A DNA stretch of 64,000 nt from Cricetomys ansorgei (GCA_026225945.1 JAMJFZ010000181.1:1116001-1180000), one strand, 5' to 3'; positions 1 through 12,189 are shown, counted from the stretch's first letter. Notes: generated by a model not told the origin, from the sequence alone. Made by a program: numbers and translations.

Positions 1-184
1 AAATGAAAGAGCCTACCAGGTCATTTTATCCACTCCCCGGGGACAAGACTGTGTCTATTCAACTGCAGCACCTGAGCTAATAGAGACTTCCCTGTGAGCT
101 GAGAACTAACTGCAGAACTGAACTGCAGTGAGAATTAGTCCTAACCCATTGAAGACAAGGTCTGATCAATTAATTAATTACATG

Positions 185-300
185 CTGGTTTTTGAGGTAA
201 GATATCACTATGCATCTCAGGCTGGTCTTGAACTCAGGGTGATCCTTCAGACTCAACTCCCCAAGTGATGGGATTACAGACATACCCCACCATATCCTGC
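185..300 (-). repeat. B1/PB1 SINE fragment
   Basis: CAGGCTGGTCTTGAACTCAG and GTGATGGGATTACAGACATA are inverted B1 blocks. Confidence 0.75.
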
Positions 301-307
301 TCAAGAA

Positions 308-424
308 AAAGGACTAGGAGAGAGGAGGGGAGAGAAACAGACAGACAGAGACAAATACATAGAAACAGAAAGAGAGACAGAGAGAGAGACACACAAAGAA
401 ACAGAGAGACACAGAGAGAAAGTA
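308..424 (+). repeat. GA/GACA-rich low-complexity tract
   Basis: Purine-rich runs of GACAGA, GAGAGA and ACACA. Frames read through it on both strands are artefacts. Confidence 0.85.
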
Positions 425-664
425 CAAAGCAGAACCAACCTGGCTTGGGGGAGCAACAAAGGCAGATCAGCCACTGTATCACAAGGCTGCCAGCAGCTGA
501 GAGACTGTACTCCATCTGTCCAGGATCATGACCATAGTCTGCCGCCCTTGAAGAGCACCGCACCCCTTCCCCAGGAAATCTCAGAGCAGCTTGTTAACTG
601 TATTCAAGTCACTTCTGTTTTGTCTTCTTTCTCATAGATAGATTTTAAGAAAAGATGTAGATTA

Positions 665-862
665 TTTTTCAGATTTTATTTATTATTACTTGGTGTGTAA
701 CAAGTGCTTGTGTGGGGGCCTGCATATGTGTGCCATGGTGTGTGTGCATGGAGGCTAAGTTTTCACCTCCCATCACGTGGGCTAAGAGACTTACTCAGAT
801 CATCAGGCTTGATAGCAAGCAGGTTTACCCACTGAGCCATCTCACTCACCTGCGGAGAGAGA
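665..862 (-). repeat. B3 SINE
   Basis: CAGATCATCAGGCTTGATAG and TACCCACTGAGCCATCTCAC are the inverted tRNA-like head of B3. Confidence 0.75.
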
Positions 863-1680
863 GTCTTTAAAACTCTGAAGAGTCTGAGTTTTTCTTTAAC
901 ACAGAGGAAGTTTTGGCTCATATTTGAGCTGCCTTCTGTGACTTCATCCTGGTTGGTCCCTCATGGGCTTTGTAACTTGGCAGACCGTTAGACAAGGTGT
1001 TTGGTTAGTGCCTCTTCCCGTCTCTGGGCTCCCCCGTGATATACTTGACCTCTCCCTTTTTTAATCCCTTTGGCTTTATCTCCTGTTCTCTTCTCCTTCT
1101 CCTTTCTCTGTTCCAGCTGCATTGGCCACTCCCAGCCTCTCAAACATGGGAGGGACTTCCTCATTGCACAAAAAAACGGTAATTGTGATTCCTTTGCGCG
1201 AATTCCTTTCTCTTAACTGTGGGCTTCGTGTGTTTGGGTCGTGTCTTTGAGGTTTTTTCTCATCTTTCTGTTGAGGTATATCCAGAGCACCTCATGGGGA
1301 GTTCTAACCTTTTTCTATAATACATCCCAAACCTGAGTCTTGTATTAATTTTTTCCCTTTGATACCTAGTGCTTTCTAACCTAGAATACACACTGTTACT
1401 CGGCCATCTTCTCTCTTTATTAGACTGCTTGACAATGGGTTGTTTTCCCTGTTTTTGTTTTATGCACCTTTTTTCCCTATAAGATGGCTAAGAGGCTGAC
1501 ATTCATAGAGATTTATTAAGTTCATGAGGAATAAGTGGAGCTGGCCTTTGAGGAGAGGATACAAGACCCTGTTATTTTGCAGATTCACTAATGTCAGCTC
1601 AATAAATCCCCCAGCCCTCATCCATTATAACCGAGCAGAATCAGAAAACCCCTGCACAGAAATTCATTTGAAATCCCAAG
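863..1680. other. Unique sequence, no gene seen
   Basis: Pyrimidine-rich in part. No credible exon, RNA gene or repeat recognised. Confidence 0.5.
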
Positions 1681-1700
1681 TTTTGTTTTGTTTTGTTTTA
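1681..1700 (+). repeat. (TTTTG)n
   Basis: Four TTTTG-like units in a row. Confidence 0.7.
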
Positions 1701-1719
1701 AATTAAAGAGACAGATATT

Positions 1720-2340
1720 GCAATATGCTAAGGCCTAACTTTGGAGACGTAGGCCAGACAAAAGGAAAGATCAGTTGCTAAAATCGGCAAAAGAAAAAGA
1801 ATTCTACAAAAATCATGTTTGTGAGGGAAGAGACCTATAGGAAACAGGGGTGAACAGGGCAGTTGACATTTAAACAGCATGGTGCTGATGCAGATGTGCG
1901 GCGTGGGTCTAAATGGTTAAGGCTGGATAGAGAGTCTACGACTGGGCAAAAGATGGCTGAAGCCAGATGTCTAGGGAAAGTCAGATTAAGTAGCCACATA
2001 AATGCCAGCCTGGGTTTTGTATAAATACCTAGATGTCTTAACCTTCACCACTCTGCCCCTGTGTGTCAGTCTGTAGGCCTGTGTGTCTACCTTTATGGAT
2101 CTGTATGTCCATCTATATGTGCGTCTTTTCCTGCCTGTGTGTGGGCCATTTGCACTGGCATGTGCCTGGGTACCTAATGGCATTTGCCAGCTTACTGACC
2201 TTCATCCACAGTAAATAAAGAATGTCTTATCTGTCCAGGGAACTGAACAATCTTAACTCACATCTTAACTCCTTACCAATCTTAACTCCTGTGACCCCAT
2301 CCTTTTCTGGTGTCGGAGCTTGGATCTCCCAAGATCCCTG
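1720..2340 (+). other. Possible old LTR
   Basis: GTATAAATACC at about 2020 and GTAAATAAAGAATG at about 2213 form a TATA and polyadenylation pair 190 bases apart, followed by GGTGTCGGAGCTTGG. This layout would suit an LTR, but I found no terminal repeats. Confidence 0.3.
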
Positions 2341-2344
2341 CGTT

Positions 2345-3100
2345 AGATTCCTATTTCCTACCTTTGCTAATTAACTGAATGATCAGCATGATCACAGTTT
2401 ACTAATCCCCCCAACTTCTATTTGTGTAATAGATGTTCGGCCCAGCTGTATTGGCTGAGCTAACTCATGTTCTTCCTTACAAACCTCAGCTTCTAGATAA
2501 TACACCGAGATTGATCTATTCACTGCATTTCCTCTTGTATACAGATTACTAACTGAAACAAAAGGGAAAGCTACACAACTTAAATAAGCGGAGTGGACCC
2601 ACTCCGAGTGTGTGGAGTAGTTAGTTCTTCAGTTGCCTGTGGAGGGCTTGGATTCCAGCATGTAGAGATGAAGCAATAGCATCTGCTCTTTGAGATGCCA
2701 CTTCAGGATTGAACTGTTTTGTGAGTGGGTGAGATAAATTTAAAAAAGAAAGTGGGGCTTCTGAGATCATCTTCCGACTTTACTCCTGTAACAGGAGAGA
2801 CTCATGCAGGTTAAGTAACTACCCCAGGATCACAAGATCGATAATGGAATACAGCTGCAGTATTTTTTGCCTCCTGACCTATTTCTCTTATAGACCCTGC
2901 TTCAGCTAGTTCTGTGACCGTTCACTCCAGCTGGAGCCATGAGCTCCATTAGGAGTTCAAAATTATTCAGTATACCTTTAAAAAAAAATCTCCTGACCTC
3001 TTCATGCTTCTTCAGCCTTATGGGCTCTGTCTTCTAACCATGCCCCATGGTTCATCTGCGTTCCTCCAACAGACTTCTAAGTGGTTTCCTGTTTTCTCTC
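2345..3100. other. Unique sequence, no gene seen
   Basis: Only short frames with no protein-like composition. Confidence 0.5.
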
Positions 3101-3104
3101 TTTT

Positions 3105-3290
3105 AAAAAAAGGTTTATTTATTTTTTTATTATCTTTATGTGTATATGTGCGTCTGGTGAATGTATCCCATGTGTGTGCATGCTTGTGAGGCCAGTAGAG
3201 CACCAGGAACTAAAGGTGTTAGCAGCTGTGGGTGCTGGGAACCACCCAAGAGCAACGAGTGCTTTTAACTGCTGAACTGTCTCTCCATTC
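3105..3290 (-). repeat. B3/B2-type SINE
   Basis: GGTTTATTTATTTTTTTATT tail and AACTGCTGAACTGTCTCTCC head, inverted. Confidence 0.7.
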
Positions 3291-3325
3291 CTGTTTCCTC
3301 TCCCTCCCCTCCTCTTGCTAGAATT

Positions 3326-3535
3326 TCTTTTTAAAAATTTGAACTGTTTGTGTGTGTGTGTGTGTAGGTGCACATGAATGCAAGTGCTCTTAGTGGCCAG
3401 AGGCATCAGATCCTTCTGGAATTGGAGTTACAGGTACTTGTGAGTCATCTAATGTAGGTGCTACGAACTGAACTTGGGTCCCCTGGAAGAGCAAGCAGCA
3501 AGTGTTCTTAATAGCTGAGCTATCTTCATAACCCT
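3326..3535 (-). repeat. B3/B2-type SINE with (GT)n
   Basis: GAACTTGGGTCCCCTGGAAG and AATAGCTGAGCTATCTTCAT match an inverted B2-superfamily head. Confidence 0.75.
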
Positions 3536-3860
3536 GTTTTTGTTTTGTTTTGATTTGTTTTTATAAACTCATTTCTCCGTATGATTTCCAACAAATAATA
3601 TAAAATAATGATGTCTTTTTTTTGGTAAAGACGTTCAAATCTCTCAGTAATCAATCATCAATCTGTTTATAGAATGCCTATATTTATTTATTTGTTTACT
3701 TACTTTTCCTATATTCTATAACACTCCCAGCCTAGTATTATGGGCTTTCATCATTCCTCAGTCACAACACGCCTTCCAAGTCTCTATGCCATTAGGATTT
3801 CATTTGTATACACGGTGCAGGAAAAAATGTTATCGACATCTTACATGAGATGCAAATTTA

Positions 3861-4004
3861 GCTTTCTGTACATTAAAGAGAGCTAAGAAGTAGGAAGCTT
3901 TTTGTACATTAAAGAGAGCTAAGAAGTAGGAAGCTTTCTGTACATTAAAGAGAGCTAAGAAGTAGGAAGCTTTCTGTACATTAAAGAGAGCTAAGAAGGA
4001 GGAA
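3861..4004 (+). repeat. 36-bp minisatellite, four copies
   Basis: Units starting GCTTTCTGTACATTAAAGAG occur at 3861, 3897, 3933 and 3969 with few changes. Because 36 is a multiple of three, the minus strand keeps an open frame with a 12-residue repeat (FLALFNVQKASY), but nothing suggests a real gene. Confidence 0.92.
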
Positions 4005-4061
4005 GTCCAGGATGATGTGGTAACCACACAGTTATCAGTGCCCTATTGCCCCCAATTCATG

Positions 4062-4162
4062 GTTTGTGTTCTTTTTATGTTTTTGTTTCCAGGGCTGGGG
4101 ATTGAATGTAGGGCCTCACACACAAGACAAGCACTCCACCACTGACTGATAATCTCAGCCCA
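4062..4162 (-). repeat. ID/B4-type SINE
   Basis: GGGGATTGAATGTAGGGCCT and AAGCACTCCACCACTGACTG form the inverted ID-like domain. Confidence 0.7.
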
Positions 4163-4164
4163 TT

Positions 4165-4600
4165 GTTTATGTTGTGGGCAGATGTTAATTATTCATGATG
4201 AGATAAAGATGGGTTTCATTGTGACATATTCATACATGTATGTAATATACTCTAATCATGTTCATCCCTCTTTACCCTTTCTGATCTTCCTCCCTCTCCC
4301 ACTGATCCCCTACCTCTTTCTCAATCTCTCTTTCACTTTCATGTCTTTTCTTGAGGACCCAGTGAATTTCATTAGAATTGTTCACGGGAGCACACTGTAT
4401 GTAGCTGTTACTTCAGGAGCAGGAGAATCTCACTGTGGGTACACCACTGAAGAAAACGTCTCTCCTTCCTCTAGGGGCCATTAGCTGCCTATAGATTCTC
4501 AGGCTACTCCACTGCAAGACAGCACAGGGAATGCAGACAGCGTTCAGAAGCGGCAGCAGTTTCTCTCTCTCACTTTTCCTTTTCCCTTTGCCTTCACTTA
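4165..4600 (-). mobile_element. Rodent L1 (Lx-like) 3' UTR
   Basis: GTGACATATTCATACATGTA, a pyrimidine-rich CCCTCTCCCACTGATCCCC block and TTGAGGACCCAGTGAATTTC have the inverted order of rodent L1 3' UTRs. Confidence 0.7.
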
Positions 4601-4604
4601 GGAA

Positions 4605-5595
4605 CAGTTCTGTTGACAGTTTTAACTCTCAGGACCAAGACTCTGCCCTACACTGAAAGAACTGGGTTTTTAACCTCCTTTTGGACAAGCCAGGATTTTA
4701 GGTACAGAAGGAAAGTATGCAAAGACATGTGGTATAGGCAGAGAGAACATCCCTGCAAAGCTGTGTTCTCAGCGGCGTAGAATATGGCTGGAGAAGCTGA
4801 AATAGACAAGCAGGGGGGGAAGACATTAGCTTCAGCCTGAAGTACTGACTGATAGGTTCTCTGGGCAGCATTCACACCACCGTGAGTCACAAGGGGTTTG
4901 AAATTCTGTGGGATCCTGGCCCTAGGAAACTGTCCTCTCCAGGAATGGTACCTTAAGTGCTGCGAGCTGTGATGCTCTGCTTTGTTTCTCATTAACTCCT
5001 GAAGGTCTGCCTCAGTTTCCCCCTGGGCTCTGCCCATTGCACAATGTGAGGACTGGACTTCCTCATGGCACCTTCCTCTTTAGGCGGCGGACCAATTTCC
5101 TTTTCTCCAGATGGCCCTTGTAGGCTAGCCAAAAAGGGGTCTGGGATGGCCATCTGTTCCCTGTTACATTTTCAAGTTGCCTAGCCACTCGGGGAGACTG
5201 ACATAGCCCAGAGCAGCAGTTGTCAGCCTTTGCTGCCCTAGGTTGGCCCCACACTTTGTCCCAGTAGGCCGGATAGGACAGGGGCCACACTCAGAACTGT
5301 TTGACACTCACGAGGAAAGATGGTTTGTTTCCGATCCATTCCAACCAACTTGCCTTATGGCAAATATAAAAGATGCTTCCATGTACTTAATGTTCATAAC
5401 GGGGAATGCTTGTGCGGAGGGAAAAGGCAAGGACTGTGTGGGCAGGCAGGGCAGACTGTAACCTAATTCTGAATTATCATATCAGTAAACAATTTGGTCA
5501 TAATTTACAATTTACCCTCCTGTATTTTGTTTTGCTTCTATTCTTTCTAATTATATGTTTATTTACTTACAGTGCAAAAAATAAATATATATTCT
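4605..5595. other. Unique sequence, no gene seen
   Basis: A 129-codon minus-strand frame (4648-5037) lacks domain-like features and splice context. I treat it as chance. Confidence 0.45.
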
Positions 5596-5599
5596 TGGC

Positions 5600-5990
5600 A
5601 GAAATTTTGTAACATACAGCTGGAGATTTAAGAAGATCACCTACTATTCCGCATATCACAAAAATAACCACTATTTATTTTATTAAGTGTCTGTTCAGTG
5701 CTCTGCTCAAACAAATGGCTTGATTATACCCTCTATACTGTTTCCTCTGTGAGTTTTAATTTTTAACATCACAATATCAAACATTATTAAGCATTAATAA
5801 ATAAGTATTAATACAAAGTATTTTTGATGAGTAAGTAATATCATGGTGCACGTTAATAGCATAATTCATGTGACCATTCTCCAATTGCCAGACATTAACT
5901 TTTTCCAATTTGTTATTATTTTAGATTATTCCATAATGAATATCTGTGTATAAAACCTACTTAATGTGTGTACACTTGCTTGACGTAGGA
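5600..5990 (-). mobile_element. Possible old L1 3' fragment
   Basis: CAATTGCCAGACATTAACTT and TTATTCCATAATGAATATCT weakly resemble inverted L1M sequence. AT-rich and uncertain. Confidence 0.35.
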
Positions 5991-6100
5991 TGATGATATC
6001 AATTCTAAGGACAAATATATTATTAAATTGTCTCAAAAAAGAGTATCTGTGCTGTAAATTTCACTTTGCCTTCAACAGGTGATTGCTTGCCTGCCATCTT

Positions 6101-6190
6101 CTTCCTTCCTTCCCTTTCTTCCTTCCTTCCTTCCTTCCTTCCTTCCTTCCTTCCTTCCTTCCTTCCTTCCTTCCTTCCTTCCTTCCTTTT
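6101..6190 (+). repeat. (CTTC)n microsatellite
   Basis: About 20 CTTC units, near-perfect after 6120. Confidence 0.95.
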
Positions 6191-7079
6191 ATCCTTTTTG
6201 ATGCAACTTTCCACCTTCAGTCATCGCTGGAGGATAGATGTTTGAGAGAGAAGCTAAATCTGATAGAAAGAGCCAGACATTCATTTCTGCCAGGTTCCCA
6301 TAGTGACCTGGAGTGTAATCTGAACCTGACTCAGCAGGAGGAAGGGATGATGGTGAAGATTCATCCTGCTCCTGAAAGGGATCCACGGAGTCCTGCATCC
6401 CAGGAGCTTCTCCCATTTGAACAATCTCCGTTTCCATTAGCCAGCTCTGTGGGGATCATGGCTGGCGCTGGGCCTTTAATGGCTCCTTTCAGAAGCCAGG
6501 TGGCCCCACCTACAGGGAACTGCAAGGACTCTGCAGAGTGCGGAGGTTGTTAGCCTGAGTTGGGCACAGTGGCTGGCTCTCAGAATAGAGATTCTGCTGA
6601 GTGCTGGAGTCCTGCTAGGCACCCAGGCTGCTTCCCATGTGAGGACCACACAGCAGCCTTCTGTGAACTTGAAGTGACTGTTCGTGATGGTTTAGAGGGC
6701 ACTGAGGTGGTACTGTACCATCATGTTACACTATTGTTACAGCACTCACTTCTTTAGATCTATGTTTACTGAACTGATCAGTGAAGTTTTCCACCCCCTG
6801 CCTGGCATAATCTTACCCTGTCTCTCCCTGTCTCTCAAACCAATTCTTGCCAGGCTGGCTGCAGTCCTGCATAGCCCGGCAATCCTGGGCTGCGTTTGTC
6901 TCTGTCTTTTTAAAATCTCCATAAAATTATACATTTTAGGTCCATAGAAATTATCACGATGCCAAACATTTTGTCACTTGACTATCTATACTCTTGTATT
7001 TTCTCCCTAGCTTGTCTAGACAAGCAAGTTCAGTGGCCTCAACAAGATCACAGTTTTATAAAAGAGAGGCTAGTGTAGT
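6191..7079. other. Unique sequence, no gene seen
   Basis: A plus-strand frame extends from the CTTC repeat to 6553 but starts in the microsatellite and has no recognisable domain. Confidence 0.45.
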
Positions 7080-7410
7080 TGCACTCTGCTGTGGTGGCTC
7101 ACCAAGGAAGAGACAGGAGGCATCTTCATACATGCATGTCCTGCCAGACCTCAGCAGAGGGAACTACCATCATGACCTGCACCGTACTGGACAGTGGAAT
7201 CCTGAGTGTCCCAGCTCAGGTGTTTTTATTGCTTAAGACCTCCCCAAGTGTTCTACTGAGAGGATTTGCAGATCATGATCAATCAAACCTCCCTCACCTA
7301 AATCCGATGCCTACAGACAATACAAAACGCCAAGACCTAAGCAGTCCCTCTCCCAACAGTGCATAAAACAATTATTTTATACATACTAAAAGTAAACTTC
7401 TAAAACAGGC
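7080..7410 (+). mobile_element. LTR-like repeat, copy A (shortened)
   Basis: It shares CTGCCAGACCTCAGCA, TACTGGACAGTGGAA, CTCAGGTGTTTT and the 3' block with GCATAAAACAATTATT and GTAAACTTCT with the repeat at 26.4-27.0 kb. A central segment of that copy is absent here. The TATA-like and AATAAA-like spacing near the 3' end suggests an LTR. Confidence 0.55.
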
Positions 7411-7805
7411 TAGAGTTTTTGTTTTATGCTTCTATTCCATATGTTTCCATCATCTCTGGCCCCTCATGGTAAGCATCTACTTTGTTTTCTGGGCACCACA
7501 CAACTCAAACTTTGCCTGATCCAGATTTGAATCTGTTCCAGAATTCCTTCTCTCAGTGATACCTTGTGACCTCCCTTCTTCTTACACAGATCCCACATCC
7601 AAACTGTGTATGGCTCAGATCTGTCTGTTTCTGCCCACTTGTCCAGCAGTCTTATCTGTGTCTGCATGTTCCATCTAATCTTCTTCAATTGATATATATT
7701 ACAGCTAAAGTGGCCTTTGCAAAACCCAAGTTAAACCATGCTCTGTACCCTTGTCTTAAATCCATTGGTGGCTATTCTGATTCCCTTGAAGTTGTAATAC
7801 TTTGG

Positions 7806-8280
7806 TAAAATATGTACAAAATTTACCTTCTAATTTATTTTAAGTGTCCACTCAGTGGCATTAAATACAGCCATGTTGTGCAGTTACCACAACTAGTTCC
7901 AAAGCTTTTTCATTATCCCCAGGCAAGCTCTGTAACCATTCTCACGCTCTTTTCTTCCCCAGCTCCTGTAACTTCTAATCTAGTATATGCTTCCCATCTA
8001 TGAATTTATCTCTTGTAGCTATTTTGTATCAAAAGACATAAAATATTTAAACTTTTTAGTCTGGTATCTTTTGCTTAGCATGTTTCCAAGGGTCATCTTT
8101 GCTGTATTGTGTGTCATACTGCCATTCTTTTATTTTTAGTACTGAGTAATATTTCATTGTATAAATATACTAGTCATTTGCAGATGGACATTGGTTGTTT
8201 CCTTCTTTCAGCTCTCATGAATAGTGCTGTATTGACATTTGGCATATAAGTATCTGAGTCTCCATTTTTTTAAATCGCTT
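7806..8280 (-). mobile_element. L1M-type 3' end
   Basis: CACTCAGTGGCATTAAATAC, ATGAATTTATCTCTTGTAGC, TAATATTTCATTGTATAAAT and GAATAGTGCTGTATTGACAT follow the inverted order of ancient L1M 3' ends. Confidence 0.75.
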
Positions 8281-9617
8281 GCTCTCCTTCTATTTAACAT
8301 TTTAAAAGCAAAGTTATTAACCTAGCCTATAAGGCTTTGCATTGTCCAGCCACTGTCTCTCTGCTTCCCAGCATCCTCTTCTCTCTGTACTCTCTCTCTT
8401 CTTCAGAATCCTCATGTGCAAGGTTCCTACCTGTGTCGGGGACTTGGCACAAGCTGCTTTATATGCCTGTTGCCAAATTTCCTCCTGCATTTCATCTGTA
8501 CCTACCCCTTATCTCCATATCTTCATATACATGTTGTTTCTCAAGGAATGGTTCTCTTCCCTCCCTACATCCTCCCTTCCTTTTTCTTCTTCCTTTTTTA
8601 AAAATTTGATATATAATCTTAATTAATCAGAGTGGAATAATGCCTACCCCAAACTAACATTGGTTATTATAACTTTAGTATCATAATTAACCCAAACTTA
8701 GAAAAATTTCAACTCAATCATATCTCACTGCTTCAGGAACAATAAGAGTTTTCTTTGATGTCACAGAAACACCTAGAAATAGTAAAGACACATGTACTGA
8801 TTAAGCTGATTAAACTTCTAGGTTATTCACAAGCATCAAAGAAAAGGTAAACCTGAATTTCCACCAAGATGTGGTGCACTGGAATCACCAGCACTGAGCA
8901 GCAGATGTTAGAATAGCCAGAGCTAAGATTTAGGAGTCTAAGTGGCCTTCAGTCAGTCTTCTGTTAGTCTTTCCTCCCAATCAGAGATCTGCAAGTATGT
9001 GGGATGAGTCTCATCACAGTAGCCCTGGAGAGAGTCCAAGTGTCTATCTCCATGAATAGCACACGACAAAGGTAACACTCTTGACCTTTAGGTCTTCTGA
9101 TATATTCCTGGCCTCTTCCAGCATGTTTGCATGATGCTTTCCAGGGTCACAGGTCCTTCCTACAGGTGGTGGCTGGTTTCCTTGAATAGAGCCCAGGAGG
9201 AACTATGAGCCAGCAGCGCTCTGCAGGAGGGAAATTGCTGCTGTGTGGGCCTTTCTTGTGTCTTGCCCAGTCGTCCTACCAGCTATTTCAAGTTCTGCTG
9301 AAGCGCACACAGACAAGGTAGAAAAAAGGGAGTCAGATAGAGAGGTGAGCCCACCTCGTCCTGCCTCATCACTCTGTGACTCAGCTGCCCAAGGAAGCAC
9401 CTCCTGGTCTCAGAAAGTCCACATTCTCACCAGTGTCTCAGGACACTATGCATTTCACTTTGACTGTCCCCTCAACTGTTCACTTTCCCGTAATCTCTTT
9501 TTCAGATGTTTCAAGTCCTATTTCAAAGCTTTTAACACCTGCTTGAAGTCCTCCTGCTTGAAGGCGCTCCCTGGTGAGCGCCTCTGATAGATGTCCAAAA
9601 ATATTTGTTAAAAGAAG
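8281..9617. other. Mostly unique sequence, no gene seen
   Basis: CT-rich at 8340-8600; the remainder is unremarkable. Confidence 0.5.
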
Positions 9618-9768
9618 ACAAGGTGGTGGAGTAGTGGTGGCACAGCACTCAAGGGGTAGAAGCAGGTGGATCTCTGTGAGTTTGAGGTCAGCCTGGTTTA
9701 CAGAGTGAGTTCCAGGACAGCCAGAGTTACAACAGAGAAAGCCTGTCTTGAAAACCCCCCAAAAAAGA
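9618..9768 (+). repeat. B1 SINE
   Basis: GGTGGATCTCTGTGAGTTTG and CAGAGTGAGTTCCAGGACAG are sense B1 blocks. The A-rich tail has grown into a GGA-rich tract (9769-9813). Confidence 0.9.
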
Positions 9769-9813
9769 AGGAGAAGGAGGAAGAGGAGGAGGAGGAGGAG
9801 AAGGAGAAGAAGA
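9769..9813 (+). repeat. GGA/GAA-rich tract at a B1 tail
   Basis: GAGGAGGAGGAGGAG and flanking GAAGGAGAAG grown from the SINE A-tail. Confidence 0.85.
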
Positions 9814-9880
9814 CAGGTGGGAACAATTCATTTTATTTCTCTGAATCTCTAGTATATCTTGTAAGGACTCTTGTCTCATT

Positions 9881-9985
9881 GTGTGTGTGTGTGTGAGTGT
9901 GTGTGTGTGTACACACACATACATATACATACACATATATATGAATATATATATTGCTTAAAATATATATATATATATAATATAT
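9881..9985 (+). repeat. Compound (GT)n/(CA)n/(AT)n
   Basis: A GT run, then a CA run, then AT runs, so the whole could fold on itself as hairpins. Confidence 0.9.
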
Positions 9986-10189
9986 ATTTCCTAAGCTTAC
10001 AATGTTCCATTTTATTTTGTAGGAATAGTACATTAGGCTAGAATAATGAAACCACAAATATTGTAGAATGCAAGAGGCATTCATTAATAGCCTGAGTATT
10101 TTTTCCTTAGCAATGATTATGTCATCATATTTTCCAAGAAATATCCTTCGTCAGGTTCTAGAAGGTGTCGTGATTAAAAGTATCCATTC

Positions 10190-10705
10190 CTCAAGATGTT
10201 AAACACTGGGTTACCTGATGATATAGCAATTCCACTCCTTGGTACAAAACCAAAAGGAATGAAAACATGTCCACTCAGACACTCATAATTGAATGTTCAT
10301 AAGAATCTAAATCTGAAGTAACACAAACACTTTTTCAACCAGTAAAGTATACATATAATGTGGTGTACCCGTACAATAGAATATTATATAAGAAATGGAT
10401 TTTTGATATATGGCCCATAAACAGCAAAGGACCATGTATTGTACAATTTCATCCACTTATAATGCCCCAAAGAGCTAAAAATACATTCAGAAGTGGATTA
10501 ATGGTTCCTAGGATTGGGGAGCTGGATGAATGGTGAGTGAAAGAAATGGATACGGGGTGTCTTGGGAAGTGTTGAAAATGTTCTAAATTTCATGTTAGTA
10601 ATGATCACACGACTTCAAAAATATACTAAAAAATCATTGAATGTTGCGCTTTTAAAACAGCTTATGTTATGTCTAATAACATGTCTAATATGCTAATAAA
10701 GTTTT
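10190..10705 (+). mobile_element. L1M-type 3' end, sense orientation
   Basis: GCAATTCCACTCCTTGGTAC, AAATGTGGTG-like and ACAATAGAATATTATATAAG blocks, then AATGGTTCCTAGGATTGGGG, occur in the sense order of L1M 3' ends. It ends in an A-rich tract near 10700. Confidence 0.78.
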
Positions 10706-10870
10706 TTTTTTAATTTAAAAATAACAGACAGTATCCTTCAGTCCAGCTGTCTGGGTTTAACTCATGACCTCCTGACTTCATAGTGATACGATCATCATCA
10801 TGTTGTTTGGTTTTTCAGAGATAATAATGGTAGCTGCATGACGTGATACGGTGTGAGGAAGACTGAGTGA

Positions 10871-11004
10871 GTTAGGCTGGGTATTGTGGTGCACACCTGC
10901 AATCCCAGCACTCAAGAAGCTGAGGCCAGAGGATCACAAGTTCGAAGACAGCCTGGCTTACATAGCAAGATCCTAACTAACTACCTAACTAAGTAACTAA
11001 CTAA
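10871..11004 (+). repeat. B1/B4-related SINE with (CTAA)n tail
   Basis: GCACACCTGCAATCCCAGCA and AGACAGCCTGGCTTACATAG are B1 domain blocks. The tail is a CTAACTAA repeat. Confidence 0.8.
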
Positions 11005-11029
11005 CATATAGCAAATAAATGGTCCAAAA

Positions 11030-11105
11030 TGTTGCTCAGTCTTTCAGCACTTACCCGCCAAGCTTGAGACCCTGGATATAAGCCCCAGTACCACAAATAA
11101 GGAAA
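11030..11105 (+). repeat. Degraded ID-like SINE
   Basis: GTTGCTCAGTCTTTCAGCAC and AGCCCCAGTACCACAAATAA keep the ID element layout with many changes. Confidence 0.5.
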
Positions 11106-11894
11106 TAAACAAAAGAATGAGTATACATGTAAAACTTATGTAGGGATCTGGAACTTAGCAAACGTTCCATAAATGCAAGTTTTTTCTAAGATTGCTTACT
11201 CGCTCTCCTGAAAAGATCCAGCTGCAGGTGTCCAGGTCTTCCGATACAGGCTTCACTTCAGCAGAGTATGCTTCAGGAAAGGGCTCGCACCTCACTGATT
11301 GCTGTCCTGTCATTTATCACGCTGGCGGTTGGTCTCCGGTTCCCTCTTTCTTAACAGAAATTCCTTTTCCTCTCGATTTTAATCTGTGAAATAGATTTTT
11401 CCTTCAGCTACTACCCGTATTTATTAAGTTACAGATCTCTGCAGGAAATTTCTTTGTGCTCAGGATTGCTTTATCGCCTTTACACGTGAGTGCTTGGCAT
11501 CCCGAGTGATGGCTATCCAGAGATAATACTGAGGATTGAATTGTGTTTGTGGAGGCAGGACAAACACGCAATCAGAACACCACTGTTTAGTGGTGAGTTC
11601 ACTCAAGCCAGAACATGTTCTAGTCTTGACCATGTTCCTCCTGGCCACAAAGGATATATGGGATGAAGACTGAGTACACTTGGATGTTCTCACCAGAGTC
11701 ATTCTTTATCCACTGGACTTATGTTCTAAGACTACAGTGGGTACCTGCAACCCTTAACCTGTTTTCTCTATACATACACATCTATAGCAAAGCTTAATTA
11801 ATAAATTAGGCAAAGTAAGATTCAATGCCTAAACAAATAAAATAATTACAATAATGTATTATAAAGAATGGTAAGAGAAAATGACCATTGTCTG
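11106..11894. other. Unique sequence, no gene seen
   Basis: No exon, RNA gene or repeat recognised before the TCTA tract. Confidence 0.45.
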
Positions 11895-11950
<56 letters not shown>

Positions 11951-11960
11951 ACTATCTATG

Positions 11961-12006
<46 letters not shown>

Positions 12007-12028
12007 CTATCTATCTATCTATCTATCT
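11895..12028 (+). repeat. (TCTA)n microsatellite
   Basis: Over 30 TATC units with a few interruptions (ACTATCTATG near 11950). It ends exactly at the ID element. Confidence 0.95.
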
Positions 12029-12092
12029 GGGGTGTAGCTCAGTATAGCATGTACAAAGCCCTGAGTTCAATCCCCAGCATTGCAAAGAAAAA
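12028..12092 (+). repeat. ID element
   Basis: GGGGTGTAGCTCAGTATAGC and GAGTTCAATCCCCAGCATTG are the tRNA-Ala-derived ID blocks with a short A-rich tail. Confidence 0.8.
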
Positions 12093-12189
12093 GTTCTTAC
12101 TGTGCTGTGCTCATTCTATCAGCAGCACAGTGCTGGTGTGCTGAGGTGAATGGTGACTAAGCACCTCTCATGCATCATGGCTTTACCTC

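Noticed and set aside
234..563. 109- and 88-codon frames on opposite strands
   Set aside because: Both read through a GA/GACA-rich low-complexity tract; periodic Ser/Leu/Cys or Arg/Glu content comes from the repeat.
4648..5037. 129-codon minus-strand frame
   Set aside because: Random-like composition and no exon boundaries. A long open frame is expected occasionally in 64 kb.
6083..6553. 156-codon plus-strand frame
   Set aside because: It starts before a CTTC microsatellite and the rest shows no domain or splice signals.
12028..12092. tRNA gene
   Set aside because: The tRNA-like part is an ID SINE with an A-rich tail next to a microsatellite, not a tRNA that would fold and process.
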